Below, one piece after another: positions 31,245 to 41,153 of a DNA stretch of 64,000 bases (positions are counted from its first letter, which is position 1; each line of letters opens with the position of its first letter). Under the pieces are notes generated by a model that worked only from the letters and a program-made list of their open reading frames with translations, did no database searches and was not told where the DNA came from. Made by a program: the position numbers and the translations under genes. This DNA is from CAIWHR01 sp963734085 (GTDB lineage: Bacteria > Pseudomonadota > Gammaproteobacteria > Burkholderiales > Casimicrobiaceae): assembly GCA_963734085.1 (NCBI GenBank), contig CAVTFT010000013.1:1-64000 (forward strand), written 5' to 3'.

Positions 31245-34200
31245 GTCTCAATGGAACGGTCTGGGAACCCATAGGTCCCAGCCCCCTGAAAGCCGGTACC
31301 GAGGTCAATGGCCAAGTTACCTCCATTGCCGTCAATCCGAACAATACGAAGGTGATGTACATCGGCACGGCGTGGGGAGGAGTATGGCGCACACGCGATG
31401 GCGGAACGACGTGGACTCCGATCTTCGATCATGCTCCATCGCTCGGTATCGGCGAGCCCGCCGCTATCGCCATCGATCCCAGTGACACCAGCATCATCTA
31501 TGCCGGTACGAGCAGTCGCGAAGGCTCTCAGTTTTCCCGCAATGCCACCCAGCCGGGCGCCGGGCTGTTCAAGTCTACCGACGCCGGCGCAAGCTGGGTC
31601 CGTCTCGGCTCGGGCTATCCATCCAGCAGCCCGAGCAATGCGAATATCTTCTTCAATCAGAACATCAATGTCGTCATTGTAGATCCGGCCAACCATCAGA
31701 TCGTTTACCTCGCCTCCAACTCCGGATTCTTCCGCTCCACCGACGGCGGCCTGAATTGGACTCAGGGGCCGACTCCCGCGGGAGTTGTTAATACGCTGGT
31801 GTTGGACCAAACCTCGCCTGCCGCGGCGCGAATCCTGTACGCGGGGATTTCCGGCGTGGGCGTCGTGCAGTCCACGAATGGCGGACTAAGCTGGACGACG
31901 ATCCTGAATACGACTACTCCGGCTGTCGCAACAAAGATGACCGCTGGCAGCTACACCGGATTCGGAAAGGTCGTGGTCGCCCTCGCTCCGCCGACCTCGC
32001 CCCCCAATCCCGGTGGAATCCGTGTGATCTACGTATCTATGGTCGGCACCCCTAATGTGTTCGCTACACCCGACACCGTCGGAATATTTCTCAGTCAGGA
32101 CCAGGGCGCCACATGGACTGCACAAGCGGCCACCGGAACGAGTTCTACCACCTACGGCGGATACGCATTTCATATGGCAGTTCATCCCGACTCGCCGGGC
32201 GACGGTATCGCCGACACGATTTATTTCGGCACGCTCGCGCAAGTCCGATCTACCGATGCGGGCGCAAGCTTCGGTCCTTCCCTGCCTACCATGCACGCTG
32301 ATACCCACACCTGGGGATTCGCCAAGCAGTCCGGCTCGCCCACGAGGGTTTATTGCGGTAACGACGGCGGAATTTTCATGTCCAGCGATGGCTTCAACTT
32401 CAGTCCGCGCAACAGTGGAGGGCTGCAAACCGGTCTGTTCTACAACCTCGATGTCAAACCCGACGCAACTGCGAGCGTCACACTTGGCGCGCTCCAGGAC
32501 AACGGCGTAGCTACCACAGCGGGCGCGCCCAGCCCTGCGTGGAATGCTGGCTTGGGCGGCGATGGTTTCGACGTCGCGCACGACGGGCAACTCCCAACAC
32601 AGGTCTACGCCAGGAGCAACTCAAATATCTTTGGCTCAACGACGGACGGAAATTCCTATGCGGGGATCACGCCACCGTTCACACCTCCTGAACAAGGAAT
32701 CTACCTGGCCGCCGTCGCCGGCGATCCCAGTACGGGGAATGTGGTGTATGCAAGCAGCAAACAGAACCTTTGGCAAAGCACAGACGGTGGCGCAACCTGG
32801 CCGAATCATTTTCCGCTTCCAGGCCCCGCCAATAGCGTGGACGTGGCACCGGCCAATGGCAACAACGTGGGGGTGGCTGTCGGCGGACAAGTTTTCGTAT
32901 CGACCAACGCACTGGTGGCAGCCGGCTTCACCTTCACAGACATCACCCAAAACCTGCCGGGCCGAAACGTGACCCGCGTCGCGTTCGATCCCACCGATCC
33001 AACCACCATCTACGCTGTGCTGAGCGGATTCAGCGGCTTCCAGGGTGGGCACGTCTTTCGCACCACAATCGGAGGTTCAACCTGGCAGGATATATCCCCG
33101 CCGCTCGACCTCCCGTTCAACGCCGTGACCCTTGATGGCAACGAGATACCCACTGTCATCTACGCCGGTACCGACTTCGGCGTACTCCGATCTGTCGACG
33201 CTGGCGCGAACTGGTCCGTCCTCGACGACATCCATCTTCCTCGCGCGCCTGTTTTCGATTTGGCCTATCACAACGGCGAGCTGCGCGCCGCAACCTTCGG
33301 ACGCGGTGTCTTTTCCTTCGTGAAGCCCGCGGGGCCCTCCATTGCGCTCAATCTCGAAGATGGATTGGCATTCGGTACTGTCTGCTCTGGGCCGCAATAT
33401 CTGACGCTCACCGTGTATAACGTCGGCGCGAAGGATCTTGTCATCACTAGCGTTCAACGCCTGATGGGATCCATCAATTTTTCGGTGCTCGCCAATCCTG
33501 CAACACCACTGGTCCTTCCCACTGGAGAGGACATCGAGTTCACTGTGGCGTTTTCGCCGACCCTGGTCGGAGTCTTGGAAATCGCTACTATCCGAATCAT
33601 CAGTAACGATCCGAACGCGCCCTTTGTCGACCTCTCGATCACCGGCATGAAAGGCACGCCGAGACTCGTGACCTCCATCGCCGACAGCGGCTTTATCGGC
33701 AACGTGTGCCTGGGTTCGTTTGCGGACACAGAGCTGACAATCAATAGCAGTGGCACGTGTGCGCTGACAGTCTTTGGCATAAGCTCTTCCTCCCCCGAAT
33801 TTCTGGCGTCGCAGTTTTCCGCTCCGCTACTCGTGGGCTCGGGCGAATCGACTCTGGTGACCCTCCGGTTCCAGCCCGCGACTTTTGGCGCAAAGGCTGC
33901 CACTTTTACCTTGTTCAGCAACGATCCGGCCGGCGTGCGCAACGTCGCCGTTTCTGGTTTGGCACCGACTCCACGACTGGCGCTCGCAATTGCTAATAGC
34001 GGCAACTTTGGGAAATGTTGCGTCGGGTCTTTTAAAGACGAGATGCTTATTCTGAACAATAGCGGCCGTTGCACGCTGACGATCTCGAGCATCACGTCCT
34101 CGTCCACTGCGTTCTTGATCCCATTGGTCTTGTCTTACCCGCTTACGATCGAAGCCGGAGGCGAGCTGCAAATTCCAATACGCTTCCAGCCCACAAGCTT

Positions 34201-34831
34201 CGGTCCGGCGTCGGCGACCATAAACGTAGCCAGCGATGATCCATTAGGTCCGCACACTATCGATGTGTCCGGTAATGCCCCCTCGGGCAAGATCGTGATC
34301 ACGGGCAGCGCCTATTTCGGCGGCGTGAAGTGTGGCCATAAAGCCTTCCGCACCATCACTGTTTGCAACACCGGCGATTGCGATCTGCATGTAACTGAGT
34401 GCGGATTGGAGCACAAAAATCGTCATTGGCGACTCGTTCACAATCCGTTCCCGAATACGCTACACCCTGGAGCGTGCCTGAACGTCGTGATTCGCTACCA
34501 CGCGACGGAATGCGAGCCGCATGGCTGCGAACTGGTGATTGAAAGCGACGACCCGGCAAAGCCAACAGTCGAAGTTGAGGTCGTTGCCTGGACTCTCTGC
34601 TGCTGCCGGGAATGCTGCGAGAAGTGCTGCGAACATCGCCCCTGCGAAGATCGCCACAAGGAGTGCTGCAAGGACCATAAGCGCGACTGTTGCGGCGAGC
34701 ACCGCGAAGAGCGCGCAATCGAACATCGCGAGGAGCGCCGCGAATACCGCCCGGAACCGCACCAGGGCGAGGAGTATCGAGGGCGTCACCACGAAGACTC
34801 GAATGATCGCGAAGATGAGGGTCACGAGTAA
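31241..34831 (+). CDS. BNR-type beta-propeller / ASPM-SPD-2-Hydin-like protein with Cys-rich tail (1,196 aa)
   Basis: Residues ~1-690 carry repeated BNR/sortilin-like blades (WRTRDGGTTWTPI, STDGGLNWTQGP, STNGGLSWTTI, STDGGATWPNHF, RSVDAGANWSVL), each with an S/T-x-D-G-G-x-x-W motif. Residues ~700-1115 form about four immunoglobulin-like repeats of the ASPM/SPD-2/Hydin kind, including VSGLAPTPRLALAIANSG and FRTITVCNTGDCDL. Residues ~1117-1150 hold a dense Cys cluster (CCCRECCEKCCEHRPCED), and the last 45 residues are Glu/Arg/His-rich. There is no N-terminal signal peptide, so export, if any, is unconventional. The propeller suggests ligand or glycan binding; enzyme activity is not evident. Confidence 0.88.
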   Translation: MSLNGTVWEPIGPSPLKAGTEVNGQVTSIAVNPNNTKVMYIGTAWGGVWRTRDGGTTWTPIFDHAPSLGIGEPAAIAIDPSDTSIIYAGTSSREGSQFSRNATQPGAGLFKSTDAGASWVRLGSGYPSSSPSNANIFFNQNINVVIVDPANHQIVYLASNSGFFRSTDGGLNWTQGPTPAGVVNTLVLDQTSPAAARILYAGISGVGVVQSTNGGLSWTTILNTTTPAVATKMTAGSYTGFGKVVVALAPPTSPPNPGGIRVIYVSMVGTPNVFATPDTVGIFLSQDQGATWTAQAATGTSSTTYGGYAFHMAVHPDSPGDGIADTIYFGTLAQVRSTDAGASFGPSLPTMHADTHTWGFAKQSGSPTRVYCGNDGGIFMSSDGFNFSPRNSGGLQTGLFYNLDVKPDATASVTLGALQDNGVATTAGAPSPAWNAGLGGDGFDVAHDGQLPTQVYARSNSNIFGSTTDGNSYAGITPPFTPPEQGIYLAAVAGDPSTGNVVYASSKQNLWQSTDGGATWPNHFPLPGPANSVDVAPANGNNVGVAVGGQVFVSTNALVAAGFTFTDITQNLPGRNVTRVAFDPTDPTTIYAVLSGFSGFQGGHVFRTTIGGSTWQDISPPLDLPFNAVTLDGNEIPTVIYAGTDFGVLRSVDAGANWSVLDDIHLPRAPVFDLAYHNGELRAATFGRGVFSFVKPAGPSIALNLEDGLAFGTVCSGPQYLTLTVYNVGAKDLVITSVQRLMGSINFSVLANPATPLVLPTGEDIEFTVAFSPTLVGVLEIATIRIISNDPNAPFVDLSITGMKGTPRLVTSIADSGFIGNVCLGSFADTELTINSSGTCALTVFGISSSSPEFLASQFSAPLLVGSGESTLVTLRFQPATFGAKAATFTLFSNDPAGVRNVAVSGLAPTPRLALAIANSGNFGKCCVGSFKDEMLILNNSGRCTLTISSITSSSTAFLIPLVLSYPLTIEAGGELQIPIRFQPTSFGPASATINVASDDPLGPHTIDVSGNAPSGKIVITGSAYFGGVKCGHKAFRTITVCNTGDCDLHVTECGLEHKNRHWRLVHNPFPNTLHPGACLNVVIRYHATECEPHGCELVIESDDPAKPTVEVEVVAWTLCCCRECCEKCCEHRPCEDRHKECCKDHKRDCCGEHREERAIEHREERREYRPEPHQGEEYRGRHHEDSNDREDEGHE

Positions 34832-35197
34832 CCCTCGCCAGGTAGTCGCGACGTTTGGTAATAGTGATGTCGTTCGCGTTAGCCTGGGCTTGCCGAGAAG
34901 TGCTGCAGGGACGCAGCCCTCGATCAGCGCTTCGATGATGCTCGTTACCAGAACGGTCGTGCCAACGTAAGCCCGCTTTTCGATGACAATTTTGCGAATC
35001 TTGGGCACCAGCTCGATGATTTTGAGCTGGATTTGAACGTCATCACCCGCCCGGAACGGCGCCCTGAACTTGCAGTCGAATCCGCGCGCCACGGCGCCCG
35101 CGCCCAGTAAGCGCCACATCGCAGCGGAGAACAATCCGATCAACAAGGTCCCATGCGCGATGATGCCGATACGGCTCCTTGGGTCGATGGCCGCTAG
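34832..35197 (-). pseudogene. MaoC-like hot-dog dehydratase remnant
   Basis: The minus-strand frame after a stop at 35198-35200 reads D-P-R-S-R-I-G-I-I-A-H-G-T-L-L-I-G-L-F-S-A-A-M-W. It continues FRAGDDVQIQLKIIELVPKIRK and TSIIEALIEG. This is the C-terminal half of a MaoC/R-hydratase-type hot-dog domain. The N-terminal half with the catalytic Asp is absent, and the frame simply runs antisense into the beta-propeller gene. It is a fragment left by rearrangement; exact ends are uncertain. Confidence 0.55.
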
Positions 35198-35240
35198 TCA
35201 CTCGCGCCAGCCGAATGACCGCAGCCACTCCATTGCAGAC

Positions 35241-35290
35241 TTCCCGGCGGAAAGTATTGACTGATTTCCCGGCGGAAAGTATTGACTGAT
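35241..35290. repeat. two perfect 25-bp tandem repeats
   Basis: The 25-mer TTCCCGGCGGAAAGTATTGA plus CTGAT occurs twice head-to-tail (35241-35265 and 35266-35290). Each unit contains the dyad TTCC-CGGC-GGAA. Two tandem dyads could be a paired operator, or a slippage product at the edge of the MaoC remnant. Confidence 0.7.
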
Positions 35291-35415
35291 CAGAACGGTC
35301 GACCCCCGGGCAATCGCTAGTTCCGAAAGTGAACGCGCGCCGGAATGCCTTGTGGGGTGCGAATTGATAGCTACGCCGAGATCGGCGTCAGGAAATAGGC
35401 CGCGGCAATGCCTGT

Positions 35416-35620
35416 TGTGGTCCGCAATAATTCGCGCCGCGGGCACATAGGCGTCCAGCGCCTGCAAACGCCGGCCGACTCTGGCATGATGAGCAGATGC
35501 TGCAGCTGGCGTGAGCGATCGTCGGGGTAGCCTCGGACGTCCTGAGGCTGGGCGTTTTATTCTTGCGCTCGTCCAGCGCGATCCGCGCTGAGAATCTGGT
35601 CCTTCGCCGACAGCTCGGGC
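35416..35620 (+). mobile_element. truncated IS copy D (left end)
   Basis: TGTGGTCCGCAATAATT (35416-35432) is followed by a leader and first codons close to copies A-C up to LVLRRQLG. The copy stops at 35620, where copy E begins with its own terminal repeat. No downstream part of copy D is seen after copy E. Confidence 0.8.
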
Positions 35621-36810
35621 TGTGCTCCGCAAAAACTCGATTCCGCTCGACCTGAGCTGGTGACGCGGCTATTGGCCGGCTGTGGCATCATCGTAGCGTG
35701 ATCGTTCTGCTTCACATCGTCCTTCGGTTGCTGGCCGACCTGGCCGGGCTGATCGCGCTCTCGGTCAGAGCCCGGCGAGCCATCGAAGCCGAGAACTTGG
35801 TGCTGCGTCGTCAGCTGGCGCTCTTCAAGGAGCGGGGCATGAAGCCCCGGCGCATCGATGCCGCGACGCGCGCGAGCCTGGCCTTGCTGTCGCAGTTGTG
35901 CGATTGGCGCTCTTGCCTAAGTGGTCATCCGTCCGGAAACCATGCTGCGCTGGCACCGAGCAGGCTGGCGACTATTCTGGCGCTGCAAGTCGCGACTGGG
36001 CCGTCCGCCGATTCCTCTCGAACTGCGGCAACTCATACGGCGCGTGGCCACCGAGAATCCGCTGTGGGGCGAGGAGAGAATTGCCAATGAGCTATTGGTC
36101 AAGCTCGGGATCCGGGTCTCACCGCGTACCGTGCGCAAGTACATGCCAAAGCCACCGCTGGGTCGCCCGCGCGGTGATCAGCGTTGGTCGACTTTCCTGC
36201 GCAACCACGCCAAGGCGATCGTCGCCTGCGACTTCTTCGTCGCGGTCACGGCGACATTCCGACTGTTATATGTCTTGGTTCTGATCGAGCACGGCTCGCG
36301 TCGGCTGGTGCACTTCAACGTCACCCAACATCCGACCGCGGACTGGACGCTGCAACAGCTGCGGGAGGCGATCGGCTGCGGGAACGCTTATCGATATCTA
36401 CTCCACGATCGCGACAGGATCTTTGCGAGAAGCTTGGACGAATCGATCAGGAATCTCGGGTTGACCGTGCTCAAGTCACCGCCGCATAGCCCCAAGGCCA
36501 ACGCGATCTGCGAGCGCGTGATCGGAACGATTCGACGCGAGTGCTTGGATTGGTTGATTCCGTTATCGCAATCCCACTTGCGATGGATCCTAAAGTCCTG
36601 GGTGGATCATTACAACCACGGACGCCCACACATGGCGCTCGGTCCGGGCGTCCCCGACCCTCCTTTAGAGGTGGCGCGCCCTCCGGCTCAGCTATCCCGG
36701 CATCGAATGGGCGGGCGCTTGGTGCTGCGCATCAAATCGATACTGGGCGGCTTGCATCACGAATATTCGCTGGCGCCCGCACTGTGCTAACTGAGTTATT
36801 GCGGATCACA
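35621..36810 (+). mobile_element. full-length but frameshifted IS copy E (1,190 bp)
   Basis: Left TGTGCTCCGCAAAAACTCG (35621 on) and right ...GAGTTATTGCGGATCACA (ending 36810) are imperfect inverted repeats. The internal sequence is a different subfamily from copy B, about as diverged as the 12648 remnant. Its transposase is frameshifted, so the copy could move only with help in trans. Confidence 0.82.
35698..36790 (+). pseudogene. rve-type transposase of copy E, +1 frameshift
   Basis: The first frame (GTG 35698, VIVLLHIVLRLLADLAG) runs to CDWRSCL. Then the family sequence V-V-I-R-P-E-T-M-L-R-W-H-R resumes one frame over, at GTG 35921. One extra base near 35918 (CTA-A-GTG) accounts for the shift, and no slippery heptamer is present, so programmed frameshifting is unlikely. 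The downstream part retains the DDE core: IVACDFFVAVTATF, LLHDRDRIFAR and NAICERVIGTIRRECLDW. Confidence 0.85.
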
Positions 36811-37398
36811 AGGGCAGTGACCGTGATCTTGCCTAGGGACTCTACATCGCTTCGGGCGAGACCCGCACAGATCTGGGGCGTGAGGGGCGGGTCGGATGCA
36901 AAATTGATCCACAAGGTGTTGTACAGTGGGAAGAACAGCGCCGTCCCAGTCGGTACGGAGCACACTCGCTGTATTTGAGCTCCGGCAGCGATTCCGATCG
37001 TTTCGAGCAAGAACCATACATGCCCATCTTGGCCGATGGAGCAGTCGACGCTTCCCACAACGCGGATTCGCGTCGAAGGGGATCGTTGGAGTGCTCGATC
37101 GAGGGAACGCACGGCAATTGCATCCGCAGGCGCTTGCGGTTTTCTAGGCGTAGTCGTATGCTCCTCCCCCGTTTGCGATTGCAAGCGAGGGTGGCGCGTC
37201 GACGCATGGCGGTAGCGCAACCACGCACCCGTCCCTCGTCCTGGCGCTTTGATTCGGTCGCTTTGTAATTCAATTCCTTGTAACCCCCCCGTGCCCACAA
37301 GGCAGTCATGGCGAGCGGCTTGCGCGAGATCCCATCCGGGTTCGCATCGCGCCGAGCAGTGTTCGCTTCGGGGGATCTTGTGAACCGGAGGAAAAATC
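36811..37398. other. gene-free stretch
   Basis: No frame here has credible composition or a ribosome-binding site; open frames on the minus strand are Arg/Cys/Ser-rich shadows. It probably contains the promoter of the secreted protein gene at 37399, which has GGAGGAAAAATC just before its start. Confidence 0.5.
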
Positions 37399-39291
37399 AT
37401 GAAATCGTTTCATGTGATCGCAACAACGCTCCTATTGACACCGCTCATCGCTCTACCTCTCGCCGGCAGCGCCTCGGCAACGGGCCCGGTCACGCTAACG
37501 TTGCAGCGGGTCGGTACCAGCTCGTTTCCATCGGTGTCGGTGGGAACCGACACCACGACCAAAGCCGACGAGATCGATGCCGCCTTGAACGGCGACACCG
37601 ATAGCGGCTCGGGGACCAATGACGAGGCCGGCGTCAACCGCACGCTTCCCGGCGCAAAGACCGGGAAGGGCAAGCCCATTTCGTCGAACAAGAAGCCCAA
37701 GTCGAATCCCGTGCTGAACTTGACCCTCGAGGGCCTCAACTTCTTCAATCAGCGTTTCGCCAACGGCGGTAACCAGTTCTCCGTCGAACCGCCCGATCAG
37801 GGGCTGTGTGTGGGCAACGGGTACGTGCTCGAGACCGTCAACGATGTCCTGCGCGTGTATCACACCAATGGCACCCCGGCGACCGGCGTCGTCGACCTCA
37901 ACACGTTCTACGGCTATCCGGCGGCCATCGTCCGCTCGGGTCCTCATGCCGGAGAGCGTGGCCCCTCCATCACCGATCCGAGTTGTATCTACGACCAGGT
38001 GATCGGGCGTTTCGTGCACGTGGCGCTGACGCTCGACCACGTGGGCCTCACAGCCGCTTTGAATGGGAACAACCATCTCGACATCGCGGTGAGCGACACG
38101 GGTGATCCGACCGGCAGCTGGACGATCTACACGCTGCCGGTGCAGAACAACGGCACGCAAGGGACCCCGAATCACCACTGCAATTCCGGATTCTGTCTCG
38201 GCGACTATCCGCACATTGGCGCCGATGCCAACGGAATCTATCTGACGACCAACGAGTTCGCCTTCTCCGGGCCGGGCTTCTACGGGGCCCAGATTTACGG
38301 CATCGGCTATAACGCGTTGACCGGCGGCGTCGGCAGCGTCGTGCTCTTCAACACGCTGGGCGCCGGGCCGGATGGCGGGGGCTTCACCGTATGGCCGGCG
38401 CAGACCCCTGGCAACCAGTTCGACGGCGCGCACGGCGGCACGGAATACTTCCTGAGCTCGAGGGCCGTGTTTTCCGACGACGGCACCAGTAACAGCATTC
38501 TGATGTGGGTCATGGGCAACACGTCCTCGCTCAACACGGCGACGCCGTCGCCGACGCTCGGGCTGGCGACGATCGCTGTCGACACCTATGCGGTCCCGCC
38601 GCTCGCCAAGCAGAAGGCAGGCAATCACCCGCTGGGCGATTGCATTGCGGATCTGACGGTCTACAACTTCCCCCCGATGACGACTTGCAACTTGGCGATC
38701 GCCGGGATAAACAGCCATAACAACATAACCTTCGGCGGCCTGAATTCCAACGACTCACGGATGCAGCAGGTGTCCTACGCGAACGGCAAGTTGTGGGGCG
38801 CGCTGGACACGGCTGTGGAAGTCGGTGGTCAGGACCGCGCCGGGATCGCGTACTACGTGATCAACCCGCACTCGGTGAAGCTCGACTTGCAAGGACAGGC
38901 AGGCATCGCGCATACCGACCTCACCTATCCCGCAGTTGCCGTGACGGAGAGCGGGCGCGGCGTCATCGCGTTCACGCTTACGGGCGACAATGACTACCCC
39001 AGCGCTGCCTTTGCGGGATTGGATGCGAAGGTCGGCATGGGCGATGTTCAGGTCGCCGCCGCCGGCGCCGGACCGTGGGACGGCTTCACCAACTACCAGA
39101 TCTATGGTTCCGGCCGTCCGCGCTGGGGCGATTATGGTGCGGCCGCAGTGGACGGGAACTCGATCTGGATCGCGTCCGAGTATGCTGCGCAGACCTGTAG
39201 CTACGCGACCTATTTGGCGGACCCGACCTGCGGCGGCACGCGGGGAGCGCTGGGCAACTGGTCCACGCGCATCAGCAAACTGACGCCGTAA
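37399..39291 (+). CDS. secreted 630-aa protein, beta-propeller-like
   Basis: A Sec signal peptide is clear: K3, hydrophobic VIATTLLLTPLIALPLAG, cleavage after SASA (about residue 27). Residues ~30-110 are a low-complexity Thr/Asp/Gly/Ser and Lys-rich spacer. The rest is all-beta, with repeated short motifs such as FSVEPPDQGLCVGNGYVLE, CIYDQVIGRFVHVALTLD, DYPHIGADANGIYLTTNEF and RWGDYGAAAVDGNSIWIASEY. These recall the GDYP-x-I-G-x-D blades of secreted propeller exoproteins. Eight or so Cys could form disulfides. It acts outside the cytoplasm. An intrinsic terminator follows. No enzymatic motif is visible. Confidence 0.85.
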   Translation: MKSFHVIATTLLLTPLIALPLAGSASATGPVTLTLQRVGTSSFPSVSVGTDTTTKADEIDAALNGDTDSGSGTNDEAGVNRTLPGAKTGKGKPISSNKKPKSNPVLNLTLEGLNFFNQRFANGGNQFSVEPPDQGLCVGNGYVLETVNDVLRVYHTNGTPATGVVDLNTFYGYPAAIVRSGPHAGERGPSITDPSCIYDQVIGRFVHVALTLDHVGLTAALNGNNHLDIAVSDTGDPTGSWTIYTLPVQNNGTQGTPNHHCNSGFCLGDYPHIGADANGIYLTTNEFAFSGPGFYGAQIYGIGYNALTGGVGSVVLFNTLGAGPDGGGFTVWPAQTPGNQFDGAHGGTEYFLSSRAVFSDDGTSNSILMWVMGNTSSLNTATPSPTLGLATIAVDTYAVPPLAKQKAGNHPLGDCIADLTVYNFPPMTTCNLAIAGINSHNNITFGGLNSNDSRMQQVSYANGKLWGALDTAVEVGGQDRAGIAYYVINPHSVKLDLQGQAGIAHTDLTYPAVAVTESGRGVIAFTLTGDNDYPSAAFAGLDAKVGMGDVQVAAAGAGPWDGFTNYQIYGSGRPRWGDYGAAAVDGNSIWIASEYAAQTCSYATYLADPTCGGTRGALGNWSTRISKLTP

Positions 39292-39322
39292 TCCTTATCG
39301 CACGACGTTCGTGAGGGTTGCG

Positions 39323-39360
39323 AAGGCCGGACCGCATTCGGGTCCGGCCTTCTTCATTTT
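39323..39360 (+). terminator. intrinsic terminator of the secreted protein gene
   Basis: AAGGCCGGACC, a 7-nt loop and GGTCCGGCCTT form an 11-bp GC-rich stem, followed by CTTCATTTT. It sits 32 bases after the stop codon. Confidence 0.85.
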
Positions 39361-39836
39361 GTGGCGAGGGGCGTCTGCGCGCTTTCTTGCTCATTAGAGT
39401 GGCGCAAATTCCGTGTCAGGTCGCGGTGGCTGGATGTTCACGCCGGGCAGGTATGTCCGCTCTTGGCGCGCGCCGTGGTAAGGCGGCGCTTTCCAGTGGG
39501 TGCGAATCCCACCCGGCAACCGCTCCAGCCGGAAGATTCTATGGTTTTTGTCAAGCACCCAGCGATTAAGAATTTTGCTCCCTTGCTGCGGCGAGCGCGC
39601 AGCCGATCCCCGCCCCCTCGTAGATGTCGGATCTCTCCGTCGTCGCAGAGTTTGCAAGTTCGACGGACCACCTCCGCCCGTCGCTAGGCATCGTTGTAAT
39701 CGCGACACCTCGCCGTTGTTCGTTACCTCCACAATCTCTCAGTGGCAGTACTGCGTCATCACGTCGGCCATCCCTTCGCCCGGATACGGGAGCTCTCCAG
39801 CGCTGCGCCCTGGGGAAGCCCTACCGGGCCGGCTCC
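39361..39836. other. gene-free stretch left of an IS110 element
   Basis: I see no supported gene. A GTGGG-TGCGAAT-CCCAC stem-loop at about 39497-39513 looks like a tRNA T-arm but is not followed by a matching acceptor/CCA end. Part of this interval is probably the non-coding flank of the IS110 element whose transposase ends at 39837. Confidence 0.4.
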
Positions 39837-40826
39837 CTACCGGCTCACTCCTGCAAGACTGCGCCTCGACGGTTGCTTTGTGAGCCGTTGCGCGTCGAAG
39901 GTGGTCTTGTGGGTATACATTGACCATGCGGTCCGCGCGATGCGACGAGCGAGGATGACCAGTGCGGCCGTCGTGGGTAAGCCCTGGGCCAGGTAGTGTT
40001 TGTAGATGGGCTTCCAGGCCTCGGTGCGCGCAGCGGACATGGCAGCAACGTACAGCAGCCGGCGCAGCTCGCTGGGCCCGCGTTTGGAGAGTCGGCGTCG
40101 ACCGTGGCGATGCCCCGAGTCATCAGGGCGGGGATCGAGCCCGCTGAACGCAACGAAGGCATCCGCATCGCGAAAGGGCAATCGCTCGAGGTGAACGAGT
40201 ATGCCGCTGCCCACGACCGAGCCCACGCTGGGGATGCTCAGCAGACGCGTGTAGGCTTGTTGGCGCTCGGTGGAGGCCCCGATGAGGGCTTGGATTTTAG
40301 CGTCGATGCATACGATCACGCGTTGGACGCGTTCCCTCAGGGCTTTCAGCTCGGCCGAGAACCCGGCGAGGCCGTGGAGTGATTGGGCGAGCGCTGCCTT
40401 GATGGTGCTGAGTTTCGCGCGTCGCTTGAGTAGTCGGGCAAGCTGACGCTGCTCCGGGGTGGGAGGTATCCAGGGGTGCAGCTTGGCGTGCTCGCGGTCG
40501 ACGAAGCGAGCGATTAACTTTGCATCCACGCGGTCGGTCTTGCCGCGCGGGCCCATGGCCTTTGCGTAGTGGCGAGTGTCCTTGGGGTTGAGCACGAAGA
40601 CCACGAAGCCCATCTTGTGAGCGAGCGTGGCAAACAGCTCATGATGACTGCCAGTGGATTCCATGCCGATCTGGCTGCCTGGAGGCACGGCTTTCAAGAA
40701 GGTCGCCAGGGCAGGACGTCGATTGGCGATCCCGTGAGGAGCGAAGTGTTGCTCTTCACAGGCCACCACGATTTCGTCCTTTGCGACATCGGCACCGATA
40801 TGGAGGGGACGGGTTTCAGTTTGCAT
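39837..40826 (-). CDS. IS110-family transposase (329 aa), second lineage
   Basis: The N-terminal RuvC-like domain shows HIGADVAKDEIVVACEE, GMESTGSHHELFATLAH and GKTDRVDAKLIARFV. The C-terminal transposase-20 domain shows RLLSIPSVGSVVGSGILV, AFVAFSGLDPRPDDSG and LSKRGPSELRRLLYVAAM. The length is normal for IS110. It is clearly different in sequence from the element at 7659. No terminal repeats are recognisable, as expected for the IS110 branch proper, so element ends are not set. Confidence 0.9.
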   Translation of the reverse strand: MQTETRPLHIGADVAKDEIVVACEEQHFAPHGIANRRPALATFLKAVPPGSQIGMESTGSHHELFATLAHKMGFVVFVLNPKDTRHYAKAMGPRGKTDRVDAKLIARFVDREHAKLHPWIPPTPEQRQLARLLKRRAKLSTIKAALAQSLHGLAGFSAELKALRERVQRVIVCIDAKIQALIGASTERQQAYTRLLSIPSVGSVVGSGILVHLERLPFRDADAFVAFSGLDPRPDDSGHRHGRRRLSKRGPSELRRLLYVAAMSAARTEAWKPIYKHYLAQGLPTTAALVILARRIARTAWSMYTHKTTFDAQRLTKQPSRRSLAGVSR

Positions 40827-41153
40827 GGGGGGTCTCCGGGGGTGTCAAATATTCGATGCTGGGGTGGGACACACCGGCGTGAGCTTGCGGTCAAATCGGC
40901 GGTCATCTGCCGCTAGATTCCTCATCGACGCTTGGCGGTGTGGGTGGGGGAGTTCTTCCGGAGTCTGTCCCTGCACAGAGGGCAGATGCAACCAGAGGCC
41001 CCTCCACCCCGGCCTCTTCACTGTTGCAGAAGGCAGCCGAAAACACCATCGGTCGCACAACAACCGCGACCACCGAAGAAAGCATACAAGCCTCGAAAAG
41101 GTCGATGCGTAGGCCGACCCGGCTGCCATACCGGGGAAGGCTGACACGACGGG

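Noticed and set aside
35900..35930. Programmed frameshifting in the copy E transposase
   Set aside because: No slippery heptamer or downstream pseudoknot; a single extra base explains the shift, and the intact copy B makes one continuous protein.
37495..38718. 407-codon minus-strand frame opposite the secreted protein
   Set aside because: No homology-like motifs; the plus strand has a signal peptide, conserved blades and a terminator.
39480..39530. tRNA-like T-arm (GTGGG-TGCGAAT-CCCAC)
   Set aside because: The loop lacks the TTC signature, and no acceptor stem or CCA follows at the right distance.
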